NCBI RefSeq assembly: GCF_029784135.1
Contig: NC_073745.1
Coordinates: 281,515,803 to 281,579,802 of the forward strand
Reading direction: 5' to 3'
Origin: Toxorhynchites rutilus septentrionalis
Taxonomy: Eukaryota; Arthropoda; Insecta; Diptera; Culicidae
Length of the DNA stretch: 64,000 nt
Part shown: one piece after another, positions 12,364 through 23,189 of the stretch
Layout of the letters: each line of letters begins with the position of its first letter
Numbering within the stretch: the stretch's first letter is position 1
The notes under the pieces: model-generated
The model's database searches: none
Told to the model about the DNA's origin: nothing
The model's input: the letters and a program-made list of their open reading frames with translations, nothing else
Position numbers and translations under genes: made by a program

Positions 12364-12644
12364 TTTTTTTTTTTTTTTTTTTTTTATCTTCGCTTATTTT
12401 TCGTCGGCCTATTTCCGCCACTTCAGTGCCAATCACCGACATCAGGGAGGCGACTCCACCTGTTCCTACCTATCAGACTCAACAACTCATGAGCCGGGCC
12501 AACTTCTTTTACTTCCCCTCCGAAGGAAGACGTAACCAGAGATTTTTCGCCTCAGAAAATCCCAACGACGCCAGCTGGGATTGAACCCAGGCCGATCGGA
12601 TTGTGAGGCTGTTACGCTAACCACACAACCACTGGCGCCGTCTG
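12364..12644 (-). mobile_element. tRNA-derived SINE
   Basis: On the minus strand the head resembles a tRNA gene: GGCGCCAGTGGTTGTGTGGT, a possible A box TGGTTAGCGTAACAG, then a good B box GGTTCAATCCC about 30 bases on. An unrelated body of about 200 bp follows, ending in a 22-nt A tail (seen as T at 12364-12385). It is flanked by AGTAAATCGTT on both sides (12355-12365 and 12645-12655), the target duplication expected of LINE-driven retroposition. Probably transcribed by RNA polymerase III when intact. It is not a functional tRNA. Confidence 0.85.
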
Positions 12645-12655
12645 AGTAAATCGTT

Positions 12656-14207
12656 AAAAACATAAAATTTTGGATAATTTGAACGCCTTATTGTATTATT
12701 AGCAACTAGAGACTTGGGGCTTTTCAGCGAATGTCGTCTTGATTATATGTGATTTTCATGAAGAAAAATCGATTTGCATTTGCTAGTTGCGGGAAAACAC
12801 CCTAAATCGGACAAATCAACATCATTTACCCTACATAGTATTCGATTCGGTTCGACTTGATTGACATAACGAAGGTAAAAAATTACTCCAAATATTCATT
12901 TTCATTCCATTTCATTTTTCGCAAATAATTTTGAGCAAGGGTGGAAACCAAGTGAACATGATTTGATTCACAATTAATTATGCACTGAAAAGATCTGTTA
13001 CAAACTGTGACTAACGATGATTCGATTACATACAATTTTGGACTCGATTATATACAGTTTGGAAAAAAATATTTTTTTATATTTCAAATATGACTTATTT
13101 TAAGAAGAAATGTAACCTTTAAACGTTAAGCTGAAATTTAAGTGGCTATTACATGTACAGTGGGATAAAAATCGTGATTTTTGAAGATTTTGCTTGAATC
13201 TTCACCAGGAATTGTTTATATCGATTTTGCAGCCAAATGTAAAAAGATAGAAAATGGGTGTGAAAGAACAAATTGTAGAGCGGTTAGAGAGCTTCAAATT
13301 AATTGATGGAAACAGTCTAGTTTAATATAAATTTTTAGAATAAAATTAATAATAACATATTAAAAATTATCAAGTTTTAAGCTTTTCACTTCCAAAATGT
13401 TATCAAAATCAGAATCGTCTTCCATAGCATACTTTTTAATGTAGAACTAGTTTGAGGCAACAGAGTCAGAAGCAAAAGAAAAGTTTTATAACTTCGTCAT
13501 TGTTGAAATTCGAACATTTGCATATAGGATTTTTTTTCGTCTATCACCTCCTGAGAGAATCTGAATAATTTTTTTTTTTCATGTGAGAAAGGTGTTTTCT
13601 GACTTTAAGTGGATCAAATTCCTCTTTTATATTCAAAAAAACGAAAAATATATGCAAAAAAAACGAATAAATGAAAAAAAAATTTATTCGATTCTATATA
13701 GTGAAAAGAAACTGTATATAATCATGTCTGCCATGTACTTATTTACTGTTGAGAAAATGATGTCAAACTTTCTCGCTTAATCAACTGCAATGTTTTTGAA
13801 TTGGTGAGTGTTTGCATGAATAAGATAAAGATGCTATTTTTAAAGTAATTTGGCTATAGGGGTCGATGATATCACTTCATTCTGGGAAAAGGGTCTCTTG
13901 GCCAAAATAGTTTGAGAATCCCGTTTGAGGTATTCTATCTGTATAAGTATGAAAAATAAGAGAGTATCGCTCGTTTATGGTGATGTCAACCCATCAGTCT
14001 ATTGGGATCTATCTATCCATTGATCGTTAGGAGCGTTTTTTTACCATCACTACTTTGTATTCCACGTTGAAAATAAAACCTCACAGATGTTCCAGGTAAG
14101 CCATATTTTAACCGTTTGAATACGGGGGAGCGCGATAGCGCTTCTCTTGTTGTATGTGAAAAGTGCTGTTATTATTTTTGACTTAGCACATCTTAAAGTA
14201 GGATTTT
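12656..14207. other. AT-rich interval with a candidate TIR element
   Basis: The motif CTCGATTATATACAG and its variants occur at 13025-13062, and in reverse near 13690-13732 (CTGTATATAATCATGTC). This suggests a non-autonomous inverted-repeat element of about 0.7 kb at roughly 13020-13735. The same motif recurs at 26190-26255, 39855-39875 and 60940-61000. No coding frame is convincing. Confidence 0.45.
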
Positions 14208-14262
14208 TTTTTCTTTCTTTCTCTATTAAAGAGATTTTCAGCCAAAGGCTGGTTCATCTCTA
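14208..14262 (-). mobile_element. Possible LINE 3' tail fragment
   Basis: The reverse complement reads TTAGAGATGAACCAGCCTTT, then GGCTGAAAATCTCTTTAATA and an A/G-rich tail. From general knowledge this resembles the conserved 3' end of some dipteran non-LTR elements. It is only about 55 bp long, as expected for an extreme 5'-truncated insertion. Family identity is not proven. Confidence 0.35.
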
Positions 14263-14868
14263 ATTGAATGAAATTGTTTAAATACTATTTTTCATTATTT
14301 AAAAAAAAAATTATGTATAGATAAGGGAGTTTACGTTAGTAATTTTTATAAACCTCACTTTTTATGTGTTTTTCCCTATTAATACAACTTTTGTGACCTA
14401 ATCAGTTATCTAAGCTCTTTAGTATTTTTTAAAATATACCCAAACTCATCCACATTTTTGGCCTATGCTAACAAAATTTGCTCCGCACTCGAACGGTTAA
14501 GTTTTCTTCGAATTCCATTCTGCACGACTATTTTTTCAATTAGCAAGCTATATACTGAACTGACCATTTCACAATGCAATTTTCGTCCATTCATGTGATA
14601 CTGGACCCGAGCACGAACAGGTTTGAGTTCTTTCAGCTGTGAAAAAGTTTTAGACGAAAATTCTGTCTGATAATGATTTTATATTAGGTTGGGGAAAAAG
14701 AAATGTCGTATATTGTCAATATATGGCAACACTTAAACATATCTTGTGTTGTACTTATCGCATCGGGTCATACTATATGGCTATTTAAAGACGACAATCT
14801 GTGCTGCAAGTGTCGTTCTGACAGTGTTGTGATTGTCCTTTTCAGTCTCAAGTTATAACGCGCTAAAG

Positions 14869-15060
14869 ATGGAGTCCACCAAGCAAGAAATTCGCCATAT
14901 TTTACGTTTTTACTACCTGCGAGGTAAAACTGCAACGAAGGCGGCCGAAAAAATTCGTGTAGTTTATGGACCCGATACTGTAACGACCCAGTTTCATACA
15001 TTTTCGAGCGGTTATGGACACCACGTCGACCGAGCGATGAAAAGTGCTACAAAAGTGCTG
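14869..15060 (+). pseudogene. Mariner transposase, N-terminal fragment
   Basis: The start ATG at 14869 begins MESTKQEIRHILRFYYLRGK, a typical mariner transposase N-terminus with its first helix-turn-helix, followed by TATKAAEKIRVVYGPDTV. Resemblance ends near residue 62. The open frame upstream (from 14833) is incidental. The sequence then passes into the first unit of the internal array (15089). Without the catalytic domain it could at most bind transposon ends. Confidence 0.75.
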
Positions 15061-15088
15061 GAATGTTACCCCGCCTTACCTCCCGCAG

Positions 15089-16930
15089 GCAGCACTGCCC
15101 CCAGTTTCAGCTATAATCACAATCAAACTACACGAATTAAGCGAATCGCCATCACTGCAGCATATGCAGCTGTCAAAACTCAACACAACAGTTGGTGAAC
15201 AGAGAAACGAATTTCGTAAGCATTGAACATTACTTTCATTTTCCATTTAAATTTGTTTTAATTCATTTTAGATTGGCTTAATCAAAGTACCGAACGGCAT
15301 AGTAGACGAATTGAACAGGTGAGTAAACTAATTTCTATCGGAAAAATATGTTGTGTTGGTCGGCCAACGTAGAGGTGGTTAAATGATTGAAACGATTGTT
15401 GTTCCGGATTATTTTTCTGTGTCCAGGGATGTGACCGGAATAAATATTTGTTATTCGATAACGAATTTTTATTCTGGTCATATAATGACGATAACATCGT
15501 TTCTATAGGCTATAATATTGAGTATACATTTATACTTTTGTTTAGGGTAATTTCGCATTGCCTTCCATCTCCCTTGGATCAGGAGGCATCATAGTAAACA
15601 CAGGTGAGCACATTGGATTTAGTTTTACATAATTTTCAAGTTTTTTTTTTGTTATTTTTGCTATTGTTTTATTGTTTTGTTATCGATCAGTTGAAACAGT
15701 TAATTATTCCGAGGTTTTCTTGGACCAATATCATTTTTGATATCGTGTCTTTTGACTCTAACATGCAATGTGCTTGTGTACTAATTATGTTATTTTTTTA
15801 CAGTTTATTTTTCAAATTGCAATTAGTCACCCCAGCATCAGCGGCAGTAATAGTTGATAGAGATGAGTACTACGAATTTGTTTTTGTCTAATTTTTATGT
15901 TTGATGTGATAAATGAAATCGATTTGAGCAACATTTCAAAAGGGTTTCTTTTTTCGGCTTTTTTCATTTATTTTAACATTTGACTTTTTTTGCATATTGA
16001 TTGTTTTATTTATTTACAGATTATTTTTCGAAATTTCATCAGCATTATCGGGAATTATTGTTTATCCAGGTAAGTACAATCAATTAATTAACGGATAGTT
16101 CACATATTTAATGTCATGAGTGGGACTGATCTGAAAGTTCAAGTTGGTTTTTGTTCCTAATTATTTATTTTTTTTCCGTGTTTTTTTTTCAAATCGCTAT
16201 CAGTATCAGTCGCCCCAGTATTATTAATACAGGTAAGAACCATGAATTGATTTCTACATAACTTTTAGGATTTGTGCTGTAATGGAAATCGGTTTAATCA
16301 GCTGTTTAAATAATTTCTTGTTTCGGCTTTTTCCAGGATTGAAGTACCTTTTTGTTATTTTTTATAGATTTTAGCAGTTGATATACTTGTATATAAACTA
16401 TCCTACTTATTTCCAGATCATTCTCCAAATAGTGATCGGTTGCTCATTAATCATTTGATACAGGTGAGTACTATGAAACTATTTTTGTATGATTTTTATG
16501 TTTTATGTTATAAGGGAAATCTATTTAACCAACAATTGAAACGGCTTTTTTCTTGGATTAAGAAATGTCCTTTTCATTGATATTAACATTTGATGTATAC
16601 ATTGTTTGATTTATTATTTTATTGTATTATCCATTCGAAGGTTTTTTAATCACCTCAGTCGCCCCCGCATCAGCGATGGTTGGTAGAGGTGAGCATTGCG
16701 AATTGATTTTTGAATAATTTTAATTTTATATTATAAGAGAAATCGAAACAGTTGAGGATTAAGGTTGTTTCTTTTTAAATATAAAAATATACTATTATAA
16801 ATTAAATATACTTTTTTTTTGCTATAGTTCCAATTGATATTGGATGCACTTATATACTTTTTATTTTATGTATTTCCAGGTTATTTTTAAAATCGCTATC
16901 AGCCACCTGAACATTAGCGGAAGTTACAGA
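15089..16930 (+). repeat. Tandem array of micro-exon-like units
   Basis: Eight or nine diverged units of 160-285 bp. Most have a short core resembling TCGCCCCAGCATCAGCGG, then GTTGATACAG, then GTGAGTAC, and an AT-rich remainder with shared blocks (TTTTTATGTTTTATGTTATAAG, AAATCGATTT, ATTAACATTTGAT, TATTTCCAG). Donor-like sites follow the cores at 15216, 15319, 15604, 16070, 16233, 16464 and 16689; the one at 15863 is mutated to AT. Acceptor-like AGs precede them at 15088, 15271, 15545, 15826, 16042, 16209, 16432, 16658 and 16902. Implied exons are 127, 47, 58, 36, 27, 23, 31 and 30 nt. The first three join in frame, and the 36-, 27- and 30-nt ones are phase-symmetric (for example VTPASAAVIVDR and VAPASAMVGR). 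The 31-nt one has a stop and the 23-nt one breaks frame. Splicing is inference. Confidence 0.6.
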
Positions 16931-17279
16931 TAATACATTACTGGAAACCTTTGTACTAAACGAAAGAAATATCAGTGTATATAGTGTATTAATATATTTT
17001 AACATATAATATAATAGAAGTAGACTAGAAATGTACAGAGAAAGAAATGAAATATTCAAAAAAAAATATCCATATATTACACATGCTTTTAACAAGAAAA
17101 ATGTATGCATAAGAGTATATAATATAATAGAACTATGTGAATAACCGACAAATAGATAATTGTACAAATTGTATTTTTTTTTTGTAATTTAAGTGAAAAT
17201 TGCTATTTCTAGGAATAAAATGCTTAATTTTTATCAACGGTGTTATTCTCATTACATTTTATTTTCATTTTCTTGAATA

Positions 17280-17485
17280 GAAATAGAGCCATAATAAGGG
17301 TCGAACGGTTTTGCGTTTGGTCGACGTGGTGCCAGATTAGCCTAATGCTGGCCCGAAATTGGTTGTCAAATACGAAGGGTAGGTCGACAAAATCATTGCA
17401 AAATGGCACGATATCGGCACCGATAATGAAGTTGCCTTCTAACTGGCAACAAGTTTGCGAACAAAACGGCGCATATTTGACTTAA
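17280..17485 (+). pseudogene. Mariner transposase, C-terminal fragment
   Basis: The last residues read STKSLQNGTISAPIMKLPSN followed by WQQVCEQNGAYLT and a stop at 17483-17485. This matches the conserved mariner C-terminus (a GIMKLP..W..V...NG.YL pattern). It lies about 75 bp inside the right terminal repeat. An acceptor-like CTTGAATAG precedes it at 17272-17280, so it could also act as a last exon of a spliced transcript. No start codon of its own is plausible. Confidence 0.7.
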
Positions 17486-17560
17486 ATTGGATAATTTTAA
17501 ATATGTTAAATAAAGCGTCAAATTTCGATCAGAAATACGACATTTCTTTTTCCCCAACCC

Positions 17561-17949
17561 TATATTATACTGATGAGTTTTATTAGATAATCAGATAAAT
17601 TGTAAAGGTAATAATTTTTCTTTTTATTGTCGCCAAGCGTCGACACTGCACATTTGTAATAACGGAAAATTGACGAATACACAAATTCTTACTTAGGAAC
17701 CAATTAAGCAAGGATGTTGTTTTTCTGAGATGATGAAGCCAGTTAGTATCGTTATATAAGCAGCATGCATTTTCCCGTAGGTGATAATTTATATGGTTTA
17801 TTTAAACAAAAATATCGGTATTTAAAGGTAAACTAACAAAAATACCGATATTTAAGGTTTGATTCAGTTAGAATATGGAATTACTATTCAATTTATAGCA
17901 GCGGTAATACATTTCAAAATTCATAAGTACTATCAATAAAACATTCAAA
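17561..17949. other. No recognisable feature
   Basis: AT-rich sequence between the mariner-like element and the next Tc1 relic. A short direct duplication is visible: AAATATCGGTATTTAAAGG and AAATACCGATATTTAAGG at about 17811-17857. No coding frame. Confidence 0.5.
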
Positions 17950-19045
17950 TCGATGGGCAGGTTTACATGTCAATAATTGGTAACCCTGCCATTTCGGTTG
18001 ATAACCTGGAAAATTAGTTTTGGCATACTCTATATTGTTCCTTGTCTCCGAAATTGCGGCCTTGAGTTCATCAACCGTGGTTTACTGCTATCCCTCAGCA
18101 TAGATGTTGCGTACTAGGATCTCCCAAAGATTTTCTACATGATTCAAGTCTGGAGAACGAGCCGCCCTATCCAATAAGCTATGTTTTTGGTCCTTGATCC
18201 ATTGGTTAGTTTCCTTGCTGGTATGAATAGCGGCATGGTCTTGCTGGAATGTGATTTTTTGCGACGATATTTACACAAAAGCGATACACTGTGTTTCACA
18301 ACTACAGAACCACTCATTTTTTCTGAGTTTCCAGAGATATGTAGGAAGTCGGTTGGATTGAAGTATATATTGTTGGACATAATAACTATCTTCATGTATA
18401 AGACTTGCCATTCGAACTTTATTGTTGTGTCCAGGCGCGAAACCTTCAAAAAACTAAAATTCTAGTGTTTCATAACTATAGAACCAGATGGAAAAACTCT
18501 CACTCCTTCACAAAATTAACGTCAATTTCACATGAATTATAATAAGTTTCTAATTCGTAGGTCATCCTTAGTTCTCAATCAGGTCAAATAATCAATTCGG
18601 GTTATTTTAGTTTTTTGAATGTTTCGCGCCTGGACACAACAATAATGTTCAAATGGCCAGTCTTATAAATGAAGATAGGTTTTATGTCCTACACTATATT
18701 CTTCAGTTCAACCGACTTCTTACATATCTCTGGAAACTAAGGAAAAATGAGTGGTTCTATAGTTGTGAAACGCAGTGTAGGAGATTTAGTAGGAATTCCA
18801 GAACATGTATGTAATCCTTGCTATTCATTTTAAAAAAAGTGAAAGCTATCTTGAGTTTTCCGGTTGCACGGAATCCTCGTCCAAACCATGCACAAGCCTC
18901 CATCACAGTTCCTGGTTGAAAAATACTAATACTCTTTGCGTAAATCACGCCAGTACCCGTTGATACCATCAGGATCATTCAAATTGAAGTTTTTTTCGTC
19001 ACTGATCATAATTTAGCAAAGTTAAAAGTAAAAAAAATGTGGTCT
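17950..19045 (-). pseudogene. Tc1-like transposase relic, catalytic domain
   Basis: Read on the minus strand, 19020-18850 gives MISDEKNFNLNDPDG (first catalytic Asp in SDE), then the WRDLRKEY and STRNCDGGLCMVW blocks. After a MITE (18297-18777) the frame resumes near 18265 with FQQDHAAIHTSKETNQWIKD (second Asp in QQD), SPDLNHVENLWEILVRNIYAE (third acidic residue, the E of VEN) and TTVDELKAAISETRNNIEYA down to about 17990. Counted through the frameshift, the spacing between second Asp and Glu fits about 34 residues (DD34E). The N-terminal DNA-binding region is not visible, and there are several stops and frame changes. The terminal repeats were not found. Confidence 0.75.
18297..18777. mobile_element. 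481-bp TA-flanked MITE with ~160-bp inverted repeats
   Basis: Left arm starts CACTGTGTTTCACAACTACA. The right arm is its imperfect reverse complement (...TAGTTGTGAAACGCAGTG). The similarity continues inwards for about 160 bp, through GAACCACTCATTTTT, TTTCCAGAGATATGTA and TTGTTGTGTCCAGGCGCGAAAC. TA dinucleotides flank both ends (18295-18296, 18778-18779). The element interrupts the Tc1 relic between its first and second catalytic segments. No coding capacity. Confidence 0.85.
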
Positions 19046-19194
19046 TGTATAGAAAAACTTTTCGTTATGGTATCTAGCAAAATGTATTCTTTTGAAAAAA
19101 TTCTTTATCATAACATATAATGTTTTTCTTTCAACTTAAATTTGGTTTGTACTAACATAAGGACAACTATCACCACTCACGAGACACGACACGG

Positions 19195-19345
19195 GACTAA
19201 GACACAACACTTAGAGTCCTTACAAACCGAGGTCGGACACCGTATAGTAGATGGGCAACATCGAACCCAAAACCGGTTGACGGAAAAGTTAATATTTTAA
19301 CCCGTTTAATGTTTGTAAGGACTATAAGTGTTGTGTCTTAGTCCT
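19195..19345. repeat. Inverted repeat, ~33-bp arms
   Basis: GACTAAGACACAACACTTAG... (19195-19227) pairs with its near-perfect reverse complement at 19311-19345, with a loop of about 83 bp. The arms end in GTCCTTACAAAC and GTTTGTAAGGAC. It could be the two ends of a very small MITE or a structured RNA. No TA or other target duplication was established. Confidence 0.7.
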
Positions 19346-19349
19346 GTTT

Positions 19350-22300
19350 CGCATTGGAACATTGGCGATGCATAAATTAACATTGTTTGATACAAAATTC
19401 CATTAATCAGCACGAATAACTAATTTTTCCGCATTTGAACATGGAGAAAATTACCAGAACCATGGAAAAGCTTTCAGAGAACATCAAGCAAAGTGAGATT
19501 AATTAATTCAATGTAGTTTTTTTTTCTAATGAACCGTCAACTCTAATCCAATTCCATTCCTCTTAAGTGGAAGCCTCATTTCGACACAACTCGCTGGCCG
19601 TCTAATGTCCTAGTCACTAACAACCATGCTCCAGCTACGGTTGTAAATGCTGCTAACTATCACAAACAGTAACGCTTGTATGGTTCCGGCCTTGTTCCAT
19701 GGTGTGGAGATGTATTATCTAGGCTACGGGGTAAAACACCATGTGCAAAGCGTTTCGCCGATGTTTACCTCAATAATAGATGAAGTACTGACACAGGAAG
19801 CATCGATTAGCCCTCCAGCAGGACTGCACGGATATAAGTGGTGAATGGATGAGTAAATAACTAATGATTGGTTCGACCGTTGATGTGACTATACCACATC
19901 CATTGGAAGCATTCTGCTTAGCGATTTTAATTTGTATAGTGTATGGACCAGATAAATCGATGTTCGTTGGTCATTACGTTACGTAAATGAAGTTGGGAAA
20001 TATTGAATCAATATTATTTGACCATGATTTTCATATCGATTAGCAAGTGTGAGTAAATGCATAACTTCATATGGGATAATTCTGACTTATGAGTGCCAGT
20101 TACTTTGTTCATCTGCGAAAACTGCGAGAAATCAAATCTGGTTCAGCTCTGTTTGTGAACAACACGCAATCCAATATTCTAACGATAATCATTTCCTGGA
20201 ACCTGCTTTCCATGAAATTAATAATCATTCCGGCCAACTCCGAGAGGGACAAAACATAAACCAAACACCAGCTGTTTCCAAGCGCCAATTTTATCTTCGT
20301 TCAGACTTTTATGTATCTGTATTTCATCATTTTATTGGCAAGGAAATGCCCCAAAAAATATTACGACTCTTGGACATCTTTCGTCTGGGTTTGTGCAACA
20401 GTCTGCTCTCGACTGTTAATAATATGTTATCTGTAGCTTCACGTTCGAATTTACGAGCGACATTGTAATTTATGAACGATAGCCCAAATGCGTCTAAAAC
20501 TTGAATCTCAGCAAAAAAACTGCCTGAATCTGAACACAGTAGCACCTCGACCAAGTGGATGTGAGCTCAATCAGGACGACACGTCGTCACGGTTAGACCG
20601 AAGGATAAACTCACTGGGAGTTGCCATCGAGTCCTCGCTGTCTGTCTGCCTAGAGTTCAGTCTTCCCCCGCTCAGTGGCCCATCAAGTTCGTATTCACTG
20701 CACACAAACACGCGAAAGTCAAACAGCCATTAATCCTTGCTGGTGGTTCTGTTGACATGTGCTGTTTGTATATAGTTATCAGCATATGGACGGACCGGAC
20801 TTTCAGGGGAGACTACATGTAAATTGTTTGTCATAGCCCTCTGGGAATATGTGGGCCAAGTTCTCGACGACAACAACGACGAAGGTGGCTCGTAGGATGG
20901 ATAGTAATGAGTGCTTCGTCTAGCAGGAGTTGATTAAGACATAGTTAATTGGACAGGAAATTTATTCGGATTAAGTTGTGATGAGATGGCATTTCACTGG
21001 CGCGGGGGAAAAACATTGAATGACGTCGGTACGACTTTTGCACGTGGTTCTCTCAGCACAATAATTTGCTATCGGACGAGGGTTAGATTGAACAGGCTCC
21101 ACGTGACGAGCTTTAGAACAGTCGAGAAGCGACAGTGGGAACAGTCTGGAAAAAGTTGTGCCTGGGTTCAATGGGAAACATAAGTGCTACGAGAGGCTTT
21201 TTTTCTAGCATTCGGGCCCATACCAGCTACAATTCAATTTTGAGATTAGGAAAGAGAATTTGGCTTTCGTTATAGGGTTAAGGAAGAGGTTGGCTCAGAA
21301 GAAAGATTCCAACGACCATAAAATGGTCGAAGTGAGTAAAATACATTTTTGAACAGAGCATTTTGTTTGCAATTTAACCTACAGACTGAGGCTGTAAAGC
21401 AACACCAATATCGTCAACAGCGAGAGCAGTACCAGCAACAAAGAGTTTCAATTTCGCTGCACAATCGGAACTGTCTGCTCCACTGTTATCATAACACATC
21501 ATCACGATTTCGGCAGTCAACCAGCTAACAAACAACAAACGGCAACAGGGGGAACGTACAAAATGGCTTTTTTCAAGGTCTTGAGTTCAGAGTAAGTTTT
21601 CTAAATTGCCCTTTTCGAGTGAACGAATGAACTGTAAAAGTTTGAAGTCTCTATAATCAAACCCGAGGCAATCATTCATGTTCTAACCGGGAAGCAGTAA
21701 ACATAAGTAACAAAAGCAGTTGCAAAGCAGCAGCAACAAAGGTATCAGCATCAAAATAGTCTGCAGACTTTCTAATCGAATATTCAGTTTTTACTAGATC
21801 ATGCATTGTTTTCGGGTGGGATGGGAAGAAGGTGTTTTCCAGCAGTGAGAGCTGTGTTCTTCGGTTGAAAAGTGAAGGTGAGAATTCAACAATCGATATA
21901 TAGACCCAACACTATGGATATCGGATTTTCGGATGCCGTGCTGCGAAAGGTGTTGCTTATTATAATATGTGGACTATCCCTTTGGAAAGGTATTTAGGAG
22001 CACTGGAGATGTAATTTTGCTATGAGTTAGTGAAAAACTACTTGGACAATCAATATGTTCACCGTTTCAGTGTCGCTCTAGACAGGCATAAAATAACAGT
22101 TCATATTAACGCTGAGGCTGAGAGTTCATTTGGTAATTTTATTGCTTCGCTGCTTTGAGAATGGTTTGCGCCGTTCAGTGCAAGAGCAACCATCTGCACT
22201 GAAATATGAATAAAAAGAATTTGAATTTTTTTGCAATTTTTGATTGCAATTTTTTTATTTATGTCAATTTACGTGTTGCATCGTGTAGTCATCAGCGGTT

Positions 22301-23189
22301 TTTCTCTCAGTTAACACGTACTCAACCGTTATTACATATCTTCCAACCACTTCAATCTACGTTTGGCATAAATATAAATAAAAACAGTGTGTGCGTTTGA
22401 TGAAAAAAATAGAGAATCACTCTCCACCAGACGGCATAGAAATCGATATGAATAAATCCATCCATCCATCGAATAAAATTGCACCACTGTGGTGGCTATC
22501 TTCCATTATTCTTTTGTATCGAGCAAATCCACTGTTTTGATACCAGCATTAGGAAAGAGAATTGTCTGCTCGCTAGCTAGGCGGTAATGACTGTTAAATA
22601 CCACCAGTATCTCCACTGCTGCTGCCACTGCTTTTGAGGTCTGGACGGGTAAGCCACCTAGTTACAAAAACATGATGAGGCACTGGTATACGTTCCCAAG
22701 CAGTAATGCTAGAAATATGAAAACTGTGAAAGTTAAAGAAGAGATATGAAAGCTGTGAAAATGAACTTCATTGGTTACGAATAACGTTTCCTAATACAAT
22801 CACTCTCAGTCGAAATGCTAAATTTTGCGATCTGAATGAGCCTAGAGGAACAGTCCGGGAAATAATTCCACCTTCTCAGTGAATAGAGATAATCATCGAA
22901 AAGACGTAATTAGAAGTCGGAGGCCGATGGAAGATGAAATCGAATCTCATCGGATGAATCTAACGTGGGAGTTGGTTCAGGCTCCTTCCAGCAGGCGTTT
23001 GATTGGTTGTAGACAGGTCTTTGAAATAAAGCGCAATTAATTATGCTTCACTCCTGTCGCAAAGTGATTTATTCCTAACTGAAGGAGTTAATTTATCAGT
23101 TCTTTTCAGAGCTATTTTCCAACAGAGTTTACATTATGGAGTTCAAGACATCCAGAGATACATTTCCGGAGAACCGGAAGCCTTCGCTC
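19350..23189. other. Gene-poor stretch, possibly host promoter/intron
   Basis: No complete gene. The 139-codon frame at 20049-20468 is not recognisable. The 20.5-21.6 kb part is less AT-rich and holds CAA- and CAGCAAC-rich sequence (21390-21560) of the kind seen in insect 5' untranslated leaders, ahead of the candidate exon at 21563. 21.7-23.1 kb shows nothing further. Confidence 0.4.
21563..21591 (+). CDS. Candidate first coding exon (weak)
   Basis: An ATG in fair context (TACAAAATGG) opens nine codons, MAFFKVLSS plus two bases, and is then followed by a strong splice-donor match (CAGA|GTAAGTTTT, GT at 21592-21593). The preceding 170 bases are CAA-rich and stop-dense, as in an untranslated leader. 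Very short hydrophobic first exons are common in insect cuticle and other secreted-protein genes, but no second exon was recognised downstream before the repeats at 26 kb. Chance occurrence cannot be excluded. Confidence 0.25.

Larger units (their letters stand above)
14684..17560 (+). mobile_element. Mariner-like element with large internal array
   Basis: The termini are inverted repeats of about 25 bp: GGTTGGGGAAAAAGAAATGT at the left and its reverse complement near 17536-17558 at the right, each next to a TA. Inside are the first ~60 codons of a mariner transposase (14869 onward) and its last ~60 codons (17280-17485). The usual 1.3-kb element is here about 2.9 kb because the central transposase, including all expected catalytic residues, is replaced by a tandem array of about 1.8 kb (15089-16930) plus AT-rich sequence. 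It cannot encode active transposase. It could still be mobilised in trans because both ends are preserved. Confidence 0.75.

Noticed and set aside
12364..12644. Functional tRNA gene
   Set aside because: It has a B box and tRNA-like head, but the A tail, 11-bp target duplication and unrelated body show a SINE.
20049..20468. 139-codon frame as a gene
   Set aside because: No recognisable motif, ordinary AT-rich composition and no leader or splice context that sets it apart from chance frames.
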